From Heteroruminococcus sp964370005 (lineage in GTDB: Bacteria > Bacillota > Clostridia > Oscillospirales > Ruminococcaceae), in contig CAYJGR010000016.1 in NCBI GenBank assembly GCA_964370005.1, positions 1 through 30,433 on the forward strand: a DNA stretch of 30,433 nt, written 5' to 3'. Under the pieces are notes generated by a model. The model searched no databases. It saw only the letters and a program-made list of their open reading frames with translations, and was not told the origin of the DNA. The position numbers and the translations under genes were made by a program. This document shows positions 8,161 through 15,233 of the stretch, in pieces; within the stretch, counting starts at the first letter, position 1; each line of letters starts with the position of its first letter.

Positions 8161-9015
8161 TCACTCTTCATTGTCAAATCTCTTTCTGCGCTTTGTCGAA
8201 AGCCTAAAGACCTCTTTGAGTTTATCTGTTTGGTCATTTTTTATATAAGATTTGAGTTTTAATAGGTGCTCGGCAAAAATATCTATCTCCTCGCATAAAA
8301 TATCTTTATTTTCAAGAAAAAGCTCACTCCATAAGTGTTCATCAATTTTAGCTATCCTTGTTAAATCCTTAAAGCTGTCACCGCTATACTTAACAAGGTC
8401 TTTGCTATCGTTGGCTGTCATCAAACTTACTGCAATAGCATGTGTAAGTTGGCTTAAATAGCCTATCATCTTGTCGTGCTCGAATGGTGATAACTTTGAT
8501 ATAGTGGTAAAACCCAGTGTGCGGGCAAGGTCTGTAATCACAGCTTGTGCATGTTGGGTGTTGTTTTCGTTTGGCACTAAAATCAGGTTGGCTTTCTCAA
8601 AAATAGAGCAGTCAGCATTTTTAACCCCCAAAGTCTCTTTACCCCGCATAGGATGTGAGGCGTAAAACTCAATGCCGTAAGGCTCACAAATAGCTTGAAC
8701 CTCATCAACAATGCCAAGCTTAACACCGCACACATCAGTAATAATAGCCTTTTTGTTTATTAAATGAACGTTATTTCTCACCCACTCTATCAGTGCGGTG
8801 GGGTAAAGGCAGAGCACAACAATATCACTATGAAGTAAAAAATTGCTGTAATCAACCGTTTTTCCATCTTTTATATAACCTTTTTCTATAGCGTAATTTA
8901 TACTCTCCTCACTTATATCTATCCCATAGACAGTGTTTCCTGCATTTGTAAGACCTTGTGCGTAGCTACCACCTAAAAGCCCCACACCCACTATCGTAAT
9001 TGTTTTATTTTGCAT
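8161..9015 (-). CDS. tyrA: Prephenate dehydrogenase (TyrA-type)
   Basis: 284 residues. It oxidatively decarboxylates prephenate to 4-hydroxyphenylpyruvate with NAD(P)+ in tyrosine synthesis. The N-terminal Rossmann fold shows ITIVGVGLLGGS at residues 6-17, with an acidic residue ending strand 2 (YGIDIS). The substrate region has the family motif SHPMRGKE at about residues 119-126 and SQLTHA at about residues 188-193, giving the two conserved histidines. The C-terminus is the all-helical dimerisation domain (GDSFKDLTRIA). No ACT or chorismate mutase domain is attached. AAGGAG lies upstream of the ATG. No other aromatic amino acid gene is in the window, so it is a stand-alone tyrA; arogenate specificity cannot be excluded. 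The stop codon abuts the GNAT remnant. Confidence 0.9.
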   Translation of the reverse strand: MQNKTITIVGVGLLGGSYAQGLTNAGNTVYGIDISEESINYAIEKGYIKDGKTVDYSNFLLHSDIVVLCLYPTALIEWVRNNVHLINKKAIITDVCGVKLGIVDEVQAICEPYGIEFYASHPMRGKETLGVKNADCSIFEKANLILVPNENNTQHAQAVITDLARTLGFTTISKLSPFEHDKMIGYLSQLTHAIAVSLMTANDSKDLVKYSGDSFKDLTRIAKIDEHLWSELFLENKDILCEEIDIFAEHLLKLKSYIKNDQTDKLKEVFRLSTKRRKRFDNEE

Positions 9016-9080
9016 TTTTATGACTACTCCTTTATGCGAATGGTAAAAACATTAGGCGGTATTAACACCTTGGCTATCCC

Positions 9081-10112
9081 CTATTTTTCTCGAAATGCAC
9101 CTAATCGTGCAATCTGTCGCCTTGTCCTCTCGATACGCTTTTTTGTGGTGTCAAGGCTGAAAATGTCTGCTATTTTATCGGCGACAGGACTTTGTGAGTT
9201 TATAAATGCTGTCCACAGCTTTTTTATACCTATGACACACAGCACCGCCCCCACCAAAAATATCCCCTGAAATATGCCGGCAATAAGCATAAAAATCTCC
9301 ACGGATAAGGCGTTATTGGCCAAAAATGCTCCTGCAATCAGCATGCCACCCACAAGTAGCAGTATAGCCCCTGTGTAGCCACCTCTTAGGTTTTTGTGTT
9401 GTTTCTCTAAAAGATATTCAAGTTCTCTTTGCTCATGAGTGAGGTAGACTTCTATTTGACTTGGGTTTAACATGACCTGTGCCATATTGGTAGTTTCGCT
9501 GTAGGATAACCCCTCTGTGGGAAGATCGCGAATAAATCCCGCCATTCCCCCACAAACTCTAAATACAATGATACCCCCCAGTATCAAAAACAGGCCGAGT
9601 ATAATGCCGTTTTTATTGTGGGCAAAAGAAGTTTCTATTATATCAAGGTCGGTTACAATCAGTTGGTCAAGCTGTGCTGTATCGGCTACTCCAAGTGCAT
9701 GTTCATACCAACCGTAATTCACATCATCACTGATGGAGGATATCACCCTGCCCTCGATATATATCCCCTCGCCACTGCCATCTTCAAAGGCATATAAAGC
9801 ATCAAGGGCGTGAACATCACTTATATAAAACTCGATATATCGTGCATCGACTGTCCGGATGGCATATATCTCATATTCCTTTGGTAGTGCTATTAGACCG
9901 CCTTGTGTGGGGGAAGTGCCTGTTAGGTACTCATCAATATAACCGCTGACATAATCCCCCTCACGAATATACGCCGAGTCAAGGGTGTTAAGATCGTGGG
10001 CATTTTGTATGCCCACCTGCCGATATATCCCCACACACAGCAAAGTAACCCCGATGACAAATAGTAAAAACGAAGTGATGTAGCCCCATGTGAGATTTAT
10101 ATTTTTTCTCAT
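9081..10112 (-). CDS. Uncharacterised four-helix membrane protein
   Basis: 343 residues, family not recognised. Hydrophobic segments lie at about residues 11-30, 168-186, 247-265 and 271-297. Between the first two is a roughly 135-residue domain rich in beta-prone and acidic stretches (EGDYVSGYIDEYL, then EIYAIRTVDARYIEFYISDV), probably outside the membrane. A charged segment (LTHEQRELEYLLEKQHKNLR) separates helices 2 and 3, and the C-terminal tail is basic (KKRIERTRRQIARLG), suggesting a cytoplasmic end. The ATG is preceded by AGGGA. It lies downstream of uvrB, separated by 135 bp with two small hairpins, so co-transcription is possible. No catalytic motif is visible. Confidence 0.75.
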   Translation of the reverse strand: MRKNINLTWGYITSFLLFVIGVTLLCVGIYRQVGIQNAHDLNTLDSAYIREGDYVSGYIDEYLTGTSPTQGGLIALPKEYEIYAIRTVDARYIEFYISDVHALDALYAFEDGSGEGIYIEGRVISSISDDVNYGWYEHALGVADTAQLDQLIVTDLDIIETSFAHNKNGIILGLFLILGGIIVFRVCGGMAGFIRDLPTEGLSYSETTNMAQVMLNPSQIEVYLTHEQRELEYLLEKQHKNLRGGYTGAILLLVGGMLIAGAFLANNALSVEIFMLIAGIFQGIFLVGAVLCVIGIKKLWTAFINSQSPVADKIADIFSLDTTKKRIERTRRQIARLGAFREK

Positions 10113-10167
10113 ATAGTGTCCCTACTTCTAGGCGAGTTTTTGGGTTAGGCAAGGGGTCAGGGGGTGT

Positions 10168-10204
10168 CGGGCTGATGCCCGTGGTTTGGGCGGGCTGATG
10201 CCCG
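10168..10204. repeat. Two tandem copies of a cgggctgatgcccg hairpin
   Basis: The 14-mer cgggctgatgcccg occurs at 10168-10181 and 10191-10204. Each forms a 5-bp CGGGC/GCCCG stem with a TGAT loop. They lie between uvrB and the membrane protein gene. No T-run follows, so they are more likely repeat-derived or processing stems than a terminator. Confidence 0.6.
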
Positions 10205-10247
10205 TCGACCCTGCGACGCAGCATAAGCCGAAAAATCGTCTAATCGA

Positions 10248-12257
10248 CTACTTAGGCACATTGGGATTTTTCCCCCTGCCCTGGTCTTTGAGTTTTTGTA
10301 TCTTGTCACGCAGGTAGGCCGCATGTTCAAATTCGAGAATTTTGGCGGCGTTTTTCATCTCGACAGTCAAGCGGGCAATAAGTTCCTCACGCTCACGGTG
10401 AGACATACTCTTACCACCCGAGGTGCGTTTCTCAACACTTTTACTTGAGGATATCTCCAGCACATCACGCACACCTTTTTTTATGGTGGTTGGGGTTATG
10501 CCGTGCTCTTTGTTGTACTGCTCCTGTATACCACGGCGGCGCAGGGTTTCGGTTATGGCTCGCTCCATCGAAGGGGTGACATGGTCGGCGTACATTATTA
10601 CCTTACCCTCGGAGTTTCGTGCCGCACGCCCTATCGTCTGTATAAGTGAGGTTTCAGAGCGCAAAAACCCCTCCTTATCGGCATCAAGTATCGCCACCAA
10701 GGACACCTCAGGTATATCAAGCCCCTCACGCAAAAGATTTATACCCACAAGCACATCAAATTCACCTGTGCGGAGATCTCGTATAATCTCCATGCGCTCT
10801 ATTGTATCAACACCATGATGCATATAACGCACCTTTATATCCATGCGCTCGAGATAGGAGGTCAAATCCTCAGCCATTTTCTTGGTAAGAGTGGTAATAA
10901 GCACCCTCTCCCCCACCTTCACACGCTCGTTTATCTCGCCCAGTAGATCGTCAATTTGACCCTCGACAGGGCGCACATCTATCTCGGGGTCGAGAAGTCC
11001 CGTGGGGCGTATTACCTGCTCCACTACCGCCTCACTGCGACTGCGTTCAAATTCGCCGGGTGTGGCGCTGACATAAACAATCTGACTCAGCTTGCCAAAA
11101 AACTCATCGAAGTTCAGCGGGCGGTTGTCCAGCGCCGAGGGCAAACGAAATCCGAAGTCTATCAGGTTTTCCTTGCGGGAACGGTCTCCACCGTACATGC
11201 CACGCACTTGGGGCAGCATCACATGGGATTCGTCTACAAACAGCAAAAAATCGTCGGGAAAGTAGTCAAGCAGTGTAAATGGTACACTGCCCGGCGGTCT
11301 GCCCGCCAAAACTCTTGAGTAGTTTTCAATGCCACTGCAAAACCCTACCTCACGAAGCATCTCCATGTCGTAATTTACTCTCTCGGCAATGCGTTGTGCC
11401 TCTATGAGCTTACCCTGTGAGCGAAACTCCTCAACACGCTCGTCACATTCCTTTTTTATGTCCTCCATGGCCTTTTCAAGCTTATCGGACGATACAACGT
11501 AGTGCGAGGCGGGATAGATAGCCACATGTGACACCACGTTTTTGACCTCGCCTGTAAGGGTATTTATTTCGCTTATGCGGTCGATTTCATCCCCAAAAAA
11601 CTCTATGCGCACAGCGGTATCCCCCGAGTATACAGGGAACACCTCGACCACATCCCCACGGATGCGAAACTTATTGCGCACAAAGTTTATATCATTGCGC
11701 TCATATTGTAGCTCTACGAGTTTTTTTACAAGCTCATCACGGCTTTTTTCCATGCCTGTGCGCAGTGATATAACCATATCACGGTAGTCGATGGGGTCGC
11801 CAAGGCTGTATATACAGGATACACTGGCCACGATTATGACATCCCGCCTCTCGGAGAGTGACGAGGTGGCCGAATGGCGCAGTTTTTCTATTTCCTGATT
11901 TATAGAGCTATCTTTTTCGATGTAGGTATCGGTATGGGCAATATATGCCTCGGGCTGGTAGTAATCATAGTAGGATACAAAGTACTCAACCGCATTATCT
12001 GGAAAAAACTCCTTAAATTCACTGCAAAGTTGGGCGGCCAAGGTCTTATTGTGAGCAAGCACGAGTGTAGGTTTGTTCACATTAGCTATAATATTGGCCA
12101 TGGTGAAGGTCTTGCCCGAGCCTGTGACACCCATTAAGGTTTGTTCTTTATTTCCCGCTATAACACCCTCAGATAGCGCCCTTATGGCCTCGGGCTGGTC
12201 ACCCATGGGCTTAAAGTCGGCTTGTACTACAAAATGCTCCACAGATGATACCCCCAT
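10248..12257 (-). CDS. uvrB: Excinuclease ABC subunit B (UvrB)
   Basis: 669 residues, normal length. UvrB is loaded by UvrA at lesions, verifies damage and recruits UvrC. Motifs: GDQPEAI, Walker A GVTGSGKT at residues 43-50, the beta-hairpin region YFVSYYDYYQPEAYIA that inserts into the DNA, helicase motif II DESHVMLPQ, SATPGEFE, motif V-VI NLLREGLDIPEVSLVAILDA and QTIGRAARN, and a C-terminal UVR (UvrC-binding) motif around ILEFEHAAYLRDKIQKLK. The ATG at 12257 has only a weak ribosome site (GGGACT). A GTG five codons later (12242) preceded by GGGGG is an alternative. A strong promoter with a LexA box lies upstream, so the gene is SOS-regulated. Its usual partner uvrA lies about 4 kb downstream across an accessory block. 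Confidence 0.98.
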   Translation of the reverse strand: MGVSSVEHFVVQADFKPMGDQPEAIRALSEGVIAGNKEQTLMGVTGSGKTFTMANIIANVNKPTLVLAHNKTLAAQLCSEFKEFFPDNAVEYFVSYYDYYQPEAYIAHTDTYIEKDSSINQEIEKLRHSATSSLSERRDVIIVASVSCIYSLGDPIDYRDMVISLRTGMEKSRDELVKKLVELQYERNDINFVRNKFRIRGDVVEVFPVYSGDTAVRIEFFGDEIDRISEINTLTGEVKNVVSHVAIYPASHYVVSSDKLEKAMEDIKKECDERVEEFRSQGKLIEAQRIAERVNYDMEMLREVGFCSGIENYSRVLAGRPPGSVPFTLLDYFPDDFLLFVDESHVMLPQVRGMYGGDRSRKENLIDFGFRLPSALDNRPLNFDEFFGKLSQIVYVSATPGEFERSRSEAVVEQVIRPTGLLDPEIDVRPVEGQIDDLLGEINERVKVGERVLITTLTKKMAEDLTSYLERMDIKVRYMHHGVDTIERMEIIRDLRTGEFDVLVGINLLREGLDIPEVSLVAILDADKEGFLRSETSLIQTIGRAARNSEGKVIMYADHVTPSMERAITETLRRRGIQEQYNKEHGITPTTIKKGVRDVLEISSSKSVEKRTSGGKSMSHREREELIARLTVEMKNAAKILEFEHAAYLRDKIQKLKDQGRGKNPNVPK

Positions 12258-12301
12258 AATAGTCCCATAAACTCGGCTTATTTTCAGTTAAAAACAAAAT
12301 C

Positions 12302-12313
12302 AAACATTCGTTC
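12302..12313 (-). promoter_or_regulatory. LexA (DinR) SOS box of uvrB
   Basis: On the minus strand the site reads GAACGAATGTTT and matches every position of the Gram-positive LexA consensus GAACRNRYGTTY. It sits just downstream of the -10 hexamer, covering the transcription start, the normal repressing position. Seen directly; regulation by LexA is inferred from the match and from uvrB being a conserved SOS gene in Firmicutes. Confidence 0.85.
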
Positions 12314-12314
12314 T

Positions 12315-12344
12315 ATTTTACGATAAAATGCTGTAATTTGTCAA
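12315..12344 (-). promoter_or_regulatory. Sigma-A promoter of uvrB
   Basis: Minus strand: -35 TTGACA (12339-12344, 6/6), 18-nt spacer, -10 TAAAAT (12315-12320, 5/6). The predicted start is near 12308, inside the LexA box, about 50 nt before the uvrB ATG. Confidence 0.85.
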
Positions 12345-12382
12345 GTCCCATGTACCGCCAAATTAAGGTGTTAACACAGTAT

Positions 12383-12422
12383 AAAGCCGTCATCCTCGCC
12401 CACAGCGAAAACAACGGCTTTT
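12383..12422 (-). terminator. Possible intrinsic terminator after the radical SAM gene
   Basis: Immediately after the stop codon of the radical SAM gene the minus strand can pair AAAGCCGT with ACGGCTTT (8 bp), with an inner TCGC/GCGA stem, followed by a short T-rich tail (TTTATACT). The loop is large and the tail weak. It would separate this cluster from uvrB. Confidence 0.45.
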
Positions 12423-12423
12423 A

Positions 12424-13290
12424 TCATTTATCAAACAAGGTGGTCTGCCCATCAGCATTAGGAAACTCCCACACAAATCCAAAAGCTTCTTTATCGAGCA
12501 GTATATTGTTCTCTTTGCAAAAGGATTTTATCATATGAGAAAGCGCCCTGCTCTCGGGGCTTTTCAGGCCGTAGGCACTGCCATATTTGCGCATATACTC
12601 CCTTTTAAGCCCGACAAAGTGCTCATCTAACTTCTTATAATAATATTCACGGTTACCAAAGCGCAATGTCATACCCACTCCAAAACTCACAATACCCCTC
12701 ACCCCCGCCATTTTGCAGTAGTCCAATATCCCGGATATATTCTCGGGTGTATCGTTTATAAAGGGCAAAATGGGGGTGAGCCACACCACGGTGGGTATGC
12801 CGGCTTTTTGCATCTCACACAGCACTTCAAAGCGCTGTTTGGTGGTACAGACATTCGGTTCAATCACCCTGCATAGGTCTTCATCGTAGGTGGTAAGCGT
12901 CATCTGTACAACACATTTTGAGCGCTCATTTATTCGCTTTAGGAGGTCTATATCACGCAAAATCAAATCGGATTTTGTGAGCAACGCCACCCCAAAGCCA
13001 TGTTTATAAATCACCTCAAGGCATTGGCGGGTGGTTCGGAGTTCCTTTTCAAGTGGGATATAAGGGTCGGTCATGGCGCCTGTGACTATCATGGAGGGAC
13101 GCCGCCGTTTGGACAGCTCCTTTTCAAGTAGCTCGACGGCATTTACCTTGACCTCGATATCCTCAAAATCATAGGTCTTGCCATACACCTCACTGCGACT
13201 GTCGCAGTAGATACAGCCATGGGTACAACCACGGTAGATATTCATGTTGTTTTTGGCTGACACAAGAGTTTTGGCTGTTATTTGTTTTAT
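12424..13290 (-). CDS. Radical SAM protein, SPL (spore photoproduct lyase-like) family
   Basis: The motif NMNIYRGCTHGCIYCDSRSE contains CxxxCxxC, which binds the 4Fe-4S cluster in radical SAM enzymes. The 'NIYRGC.HGCIYCDSR' form, with TGAMTDPYIPLE and LTKSDLILRDIDLL downstream, is typical of the COG1533/SplB-related group. It lacks the full spore photoproduct lyase N-terminal region. Function within the group is not established for most members; a DNA or nucleotide repair role is only a possibility. The first conventional start is a GTG at 13261-13263, but it has no ribosome site and leaves almost nothing before the motif. The frame continues upstream as KQITAKTLVSAKNNMN, resembling relatives, and an AUA codon at 13288-13290 lies 7 nt after AGAGGGG. 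I extend to that codon as a non-canonical start; the conventional gene is 12424-13263. Confidence 0.85.
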   Translation of the reverse strand: MKQITAKTLVSAKNNMNIYRGCTHGCIYCDSRSEVYGKTYDFEDIEVKVNAVELLEKELSKRRRPSMIVTGAMTDPYIPLEKELRTTRQCLEVIYKHGFGVALLTKSDLILRDIDLLKRINERSKCVVQMTLTTYDEDLCRVIEPNVCTTKQRFEVLCEMQKAGIPTVVWLTPILPFINDTPENISGILDYCKMAGVRGIVSFGVGMTLRFGNREYYYKKLDEHFVGLKREYMRKYGSAYGLKSPESRALSHMIKSFCKENNILLDKEAFGFVWEFPNADGQTTLFDK

Positions 13291-13310
13291 GGTTATACCC
13301 CTCTGTTTTA

Positions 13311-14033
13311 TTATCGGTGCAAGTAGCCACCGTCTATATCAACTACTGCACCGTTCATATATTCATTATCAATTAAAAATTTGACGGCGGATGCTATCTC
13401 CTGCGTGGTTGCAAAGCGTGCTAGGGCGATTTTACCCTCTATCTTCTTTCTAAGCTCGGGTGGCTTGTTTTTTTGCCATGGGGTATCAACAAACCCAGGG
13501 GCTACCACATTAACTCTAATCCCACTTTGCTCATATTCTTTGACCAAAGATTTTGCCAAGAAATGTAGACCTGATTTTGATACACTGTAAGGAATTGAGA
13601 TTGCATGGGGATATCTACCCATAGCCGAGCCGATGAATATTATATTGCCTTTTTCCTTTATATGTTTGCCAAGCCTTTGGGCAACAAATGCGGGGGCATT
13701 TAAGTTGATATCCATAACACGTTGCCACTGCTCCCATGTCATGCTTTCCCAACTGTTTCTGTCAGTTGTTCCTGCATTAAGTATAATAGCTGCAAATTCC
13801 CGGGTTAGCTCAAGACACTTATCCGTAAAGTTCGATACATCTTCTATGGTTTCAAGTCGCTGCTTAATAAGAAAAACTCTTCCCTGAAATTCCTTAAATT
13901 CCTCTATAATGTTTTGAGCCGCATCATCGTCGGTACTGTAGTTAAAAACAACACCATATCCGCTATGTAACAGCAGTTCGCCTATAGCTTTGCCAATACC
14001 CTTTGTGCTACCTGTCACCACTACATATTCCAT
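13311..14033 (-). CDS. SDR family NAD(P)-dependent oxidoreductase (FabG-like)
   Basis: Classical short-chain dehydrogenase of about 240 residues. The cofactor motif VTGSTKGIG lies at the N-terminus. NAG (LNAGTTD) is mid-protein, and the catalytic Ser (GSAMGRY), Tyr and Lys (PYSVSKS, the YxxxK motif) follow. VNVVAPGFVDTPW and a terminal 'VDIDGGY' are typical of FabG-like members. The enzyme reduces or oxidises a carbonyl/hydroxyl with NAD(P)(H); the substrate is unknown. I prefer the ATG at 14033 (MEYVVVTGS) because GGGGG lies about 8 nt before it; an ATG at 14048 would add MGVQH. It lies 3' of a LicD-family gene and 5' of the radical SAM gene, likely one transcript. That neighbourhood hints at surface glycan or phospho-sugar metabolism rather than fatty acid synthesis, but this is inference. 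Confidence 0.88.
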   Translation of the reverse strand: MEYVVVTGSTKGIGKAIGELLLHSGYGVVFNYSTDDDAAQNIIEEFKEFQGRVFLIKQRLETIEDVSNFTDKCLELTREFAAIILNAGTTDRNSWESMTWEQWQRVMDINLNAPAFVAQRLGKHIKEKGNIIFIGSAMGRYPHAISIPYSVSKSGLHFLAKSLVKEYEQSGIRVNVVAPGFVDTPWQKNKPPELRKKIEGKIALARFATTQEIASAVKFLIDNEYMNGAVVDIDGGYLHR

Positions 14034-14054
14034 GTGCTGTACCCCCATTTTAGA

Positions 14055-14867
14055 TTATAATACAATTTCACCTATTGGCCTTCTTTTGCGCTCTTCTTCA
14101 GGTGGAAATGTCATATAGTCTCCAAACTTAAAACTCAAATATTCATCGTAATCTTTAATACCCGGAAATTTAATTTTTTCAAATTCTATATCTTCACACT
14201 CAGCATACCATCTCTTTAAATAACCATATGATTTATTGGGAGTGGGAAAGGTTAAAATCCTCACCCACTTGCTGTTTTCCCTGTTGCCCCTCTCCCAAAA
14301 CCTTTGTAAGTAATTAAATACCTTTTGTTCAGGGATTTTTCCCAGCAATGAGTACCATTTTCTTATAATCGGATTGGGGTTGGCATATTTGCCAAGTGTT
14401 GACCACAATACCTTTCTAATACAAAAACAATGAAAATTATGAAATATTCTTTTGATATAATTCTCAGGTACATCATCAAGTGGAAACACATCAATATACA
14501 CACCTTGCTCATATGGCATGTGATCTTGGTGTTCTTTAAGTAACACCGTACCCATTTTTCTAAGTTTACCATATCCCCAACGGTATCCGGGGGTGTATCG
14601 ATGATCTTGAAAATAAAATTTTTCTGTATCAAGCTCTGTCATACAGGCTTTTCTGAACTTTTCGTATTCCGGTCGCAACAGTGCCACATCAGCATCATCA
14701 TCCCATGGTATAAAACCCCCATGTCGCACCGCCCCCAACAAAGTTCCGGCAATAATCGCATAGTGAATGTCGCACTTTTTACAAATGCGATCCACTTCCT
14801 GCAAAAGCTCGAGTTCCACAAGTTGTAATTTTCTTAAAGTCTCATTATCCAAATACCTAAAACTCAT
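14055..14867 (-). CDS. LicD family protein (phosphocholine/phosphoribitol-type transferase)
   Basis: About 270 residues. The family signature is clear: HYAIIAGTLLGAVRHGGFIP directly followed by WDDDADVA, a nucleotidyltransferase-fold motif with the metal-binding aspartates at about residues 56-60. GYGKLRKMGT and a YIDVFPLDDVPE segment follow, as in other LicD proteins. LicD enzymes place phosphocholine or related groups on cell-surface glycans and teichoic acids; the donor and acceptor here are unknown. I use the ATG at 14867 (MSFRYLDNETLRKLQ), preceded by AAAGGGA; an upstream ATG at 14888 adds seven residues and has no ribosome site. It is the first gene of a three-gene minus-strand cluster. 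No other glycan or choline gene is in the window. Confidence 0.9.
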   Translation of the reverse strand: MSFRYLDNETLRKLQLVELELLQEVDRICKKCDIHYAIIAGTLLGAVRHGGFIPWDDDADVALLRPEYEKFRKACMTELDTEKFYFQDHRYTPGYRWGYGKLRKMGTVLLKEHQDHMPYEQGVYIDVFPLDDVPENYIKRIFHNFHCFCIRKVLWSTLGKYANPNPIIRKWYSLLGKIPEQKVFNYLQRFWERGNRENSKWVRILTFPTPNKSYGYLKRWYAECEDIEFEKIKFPGIKDYDEYLSFKFGDYMTFPPEEERKRRPIGEIVL

Positions 14868-14957
14868 GCTATTTTCCCTTTGTTTCATATAAAAATGAAT
14901 ATAACTATTTATTCTTATCTACACTGACATATCGTCATATATTGGGAAATGATAATA

Positions 14958-15233
14958 TCAGCTCTTGCTCACCTGAAAAACATGCAACCCAACATTTGCA
15001 GTGAATATCGTGGATGTGACCCACACCCACGTCCTAAATGCATGAAAGAAGTCAGCGGGTGTGTCTATACCTGTATTCTCCAAAAGTCCAAATGTGCTCT
15101 GCAAAATACTGTGGTATCCCACACCATCCTGTAGCTCGGGTACAGCCAAGGCCATACAATTAAGCCCCAAATCCACCACCACAAACCCCGTCACCAAAAG
15201 TGCGATGGCCAAAAGAACTTTTGCTATTTTCAT
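14958..15233 (-). CDS. Small two-helix membrane protein coupled to hemZ
   Basis: 91 residues from an ATG at 15231-15233 that overlaps the hemZ stop in an ATGA, with GGGGAGAA just upstream, so it is translationally coupled. Hydrophobic helices lie at about residues 5-24 (VLLAIALLVTGFVVVDLGL) and 69-87 (WVWVTSTIFTANVGLHVF). About 40 residues lie between them, including LQDGVGYHSILQSTFGLLEN. An ATG at 15254 inside hemZ would lengthen it by seven residues but lacks a ribosome site. I do not recognise the family. The tight coupling and real ribosome site make it a likely real gene, the last of the recJ-relA-dtd-MBL-hemZ operon. Confidence 0.65.
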   Translation of the reverse strand: MKIAKVLLAIALLVTGFVVVDLGLNCMALAVPELQDGVGYHSILQSTFGLLENTGIDTPADFFHAFRTWVWVTSTIFTANVGLHVFQVSKS

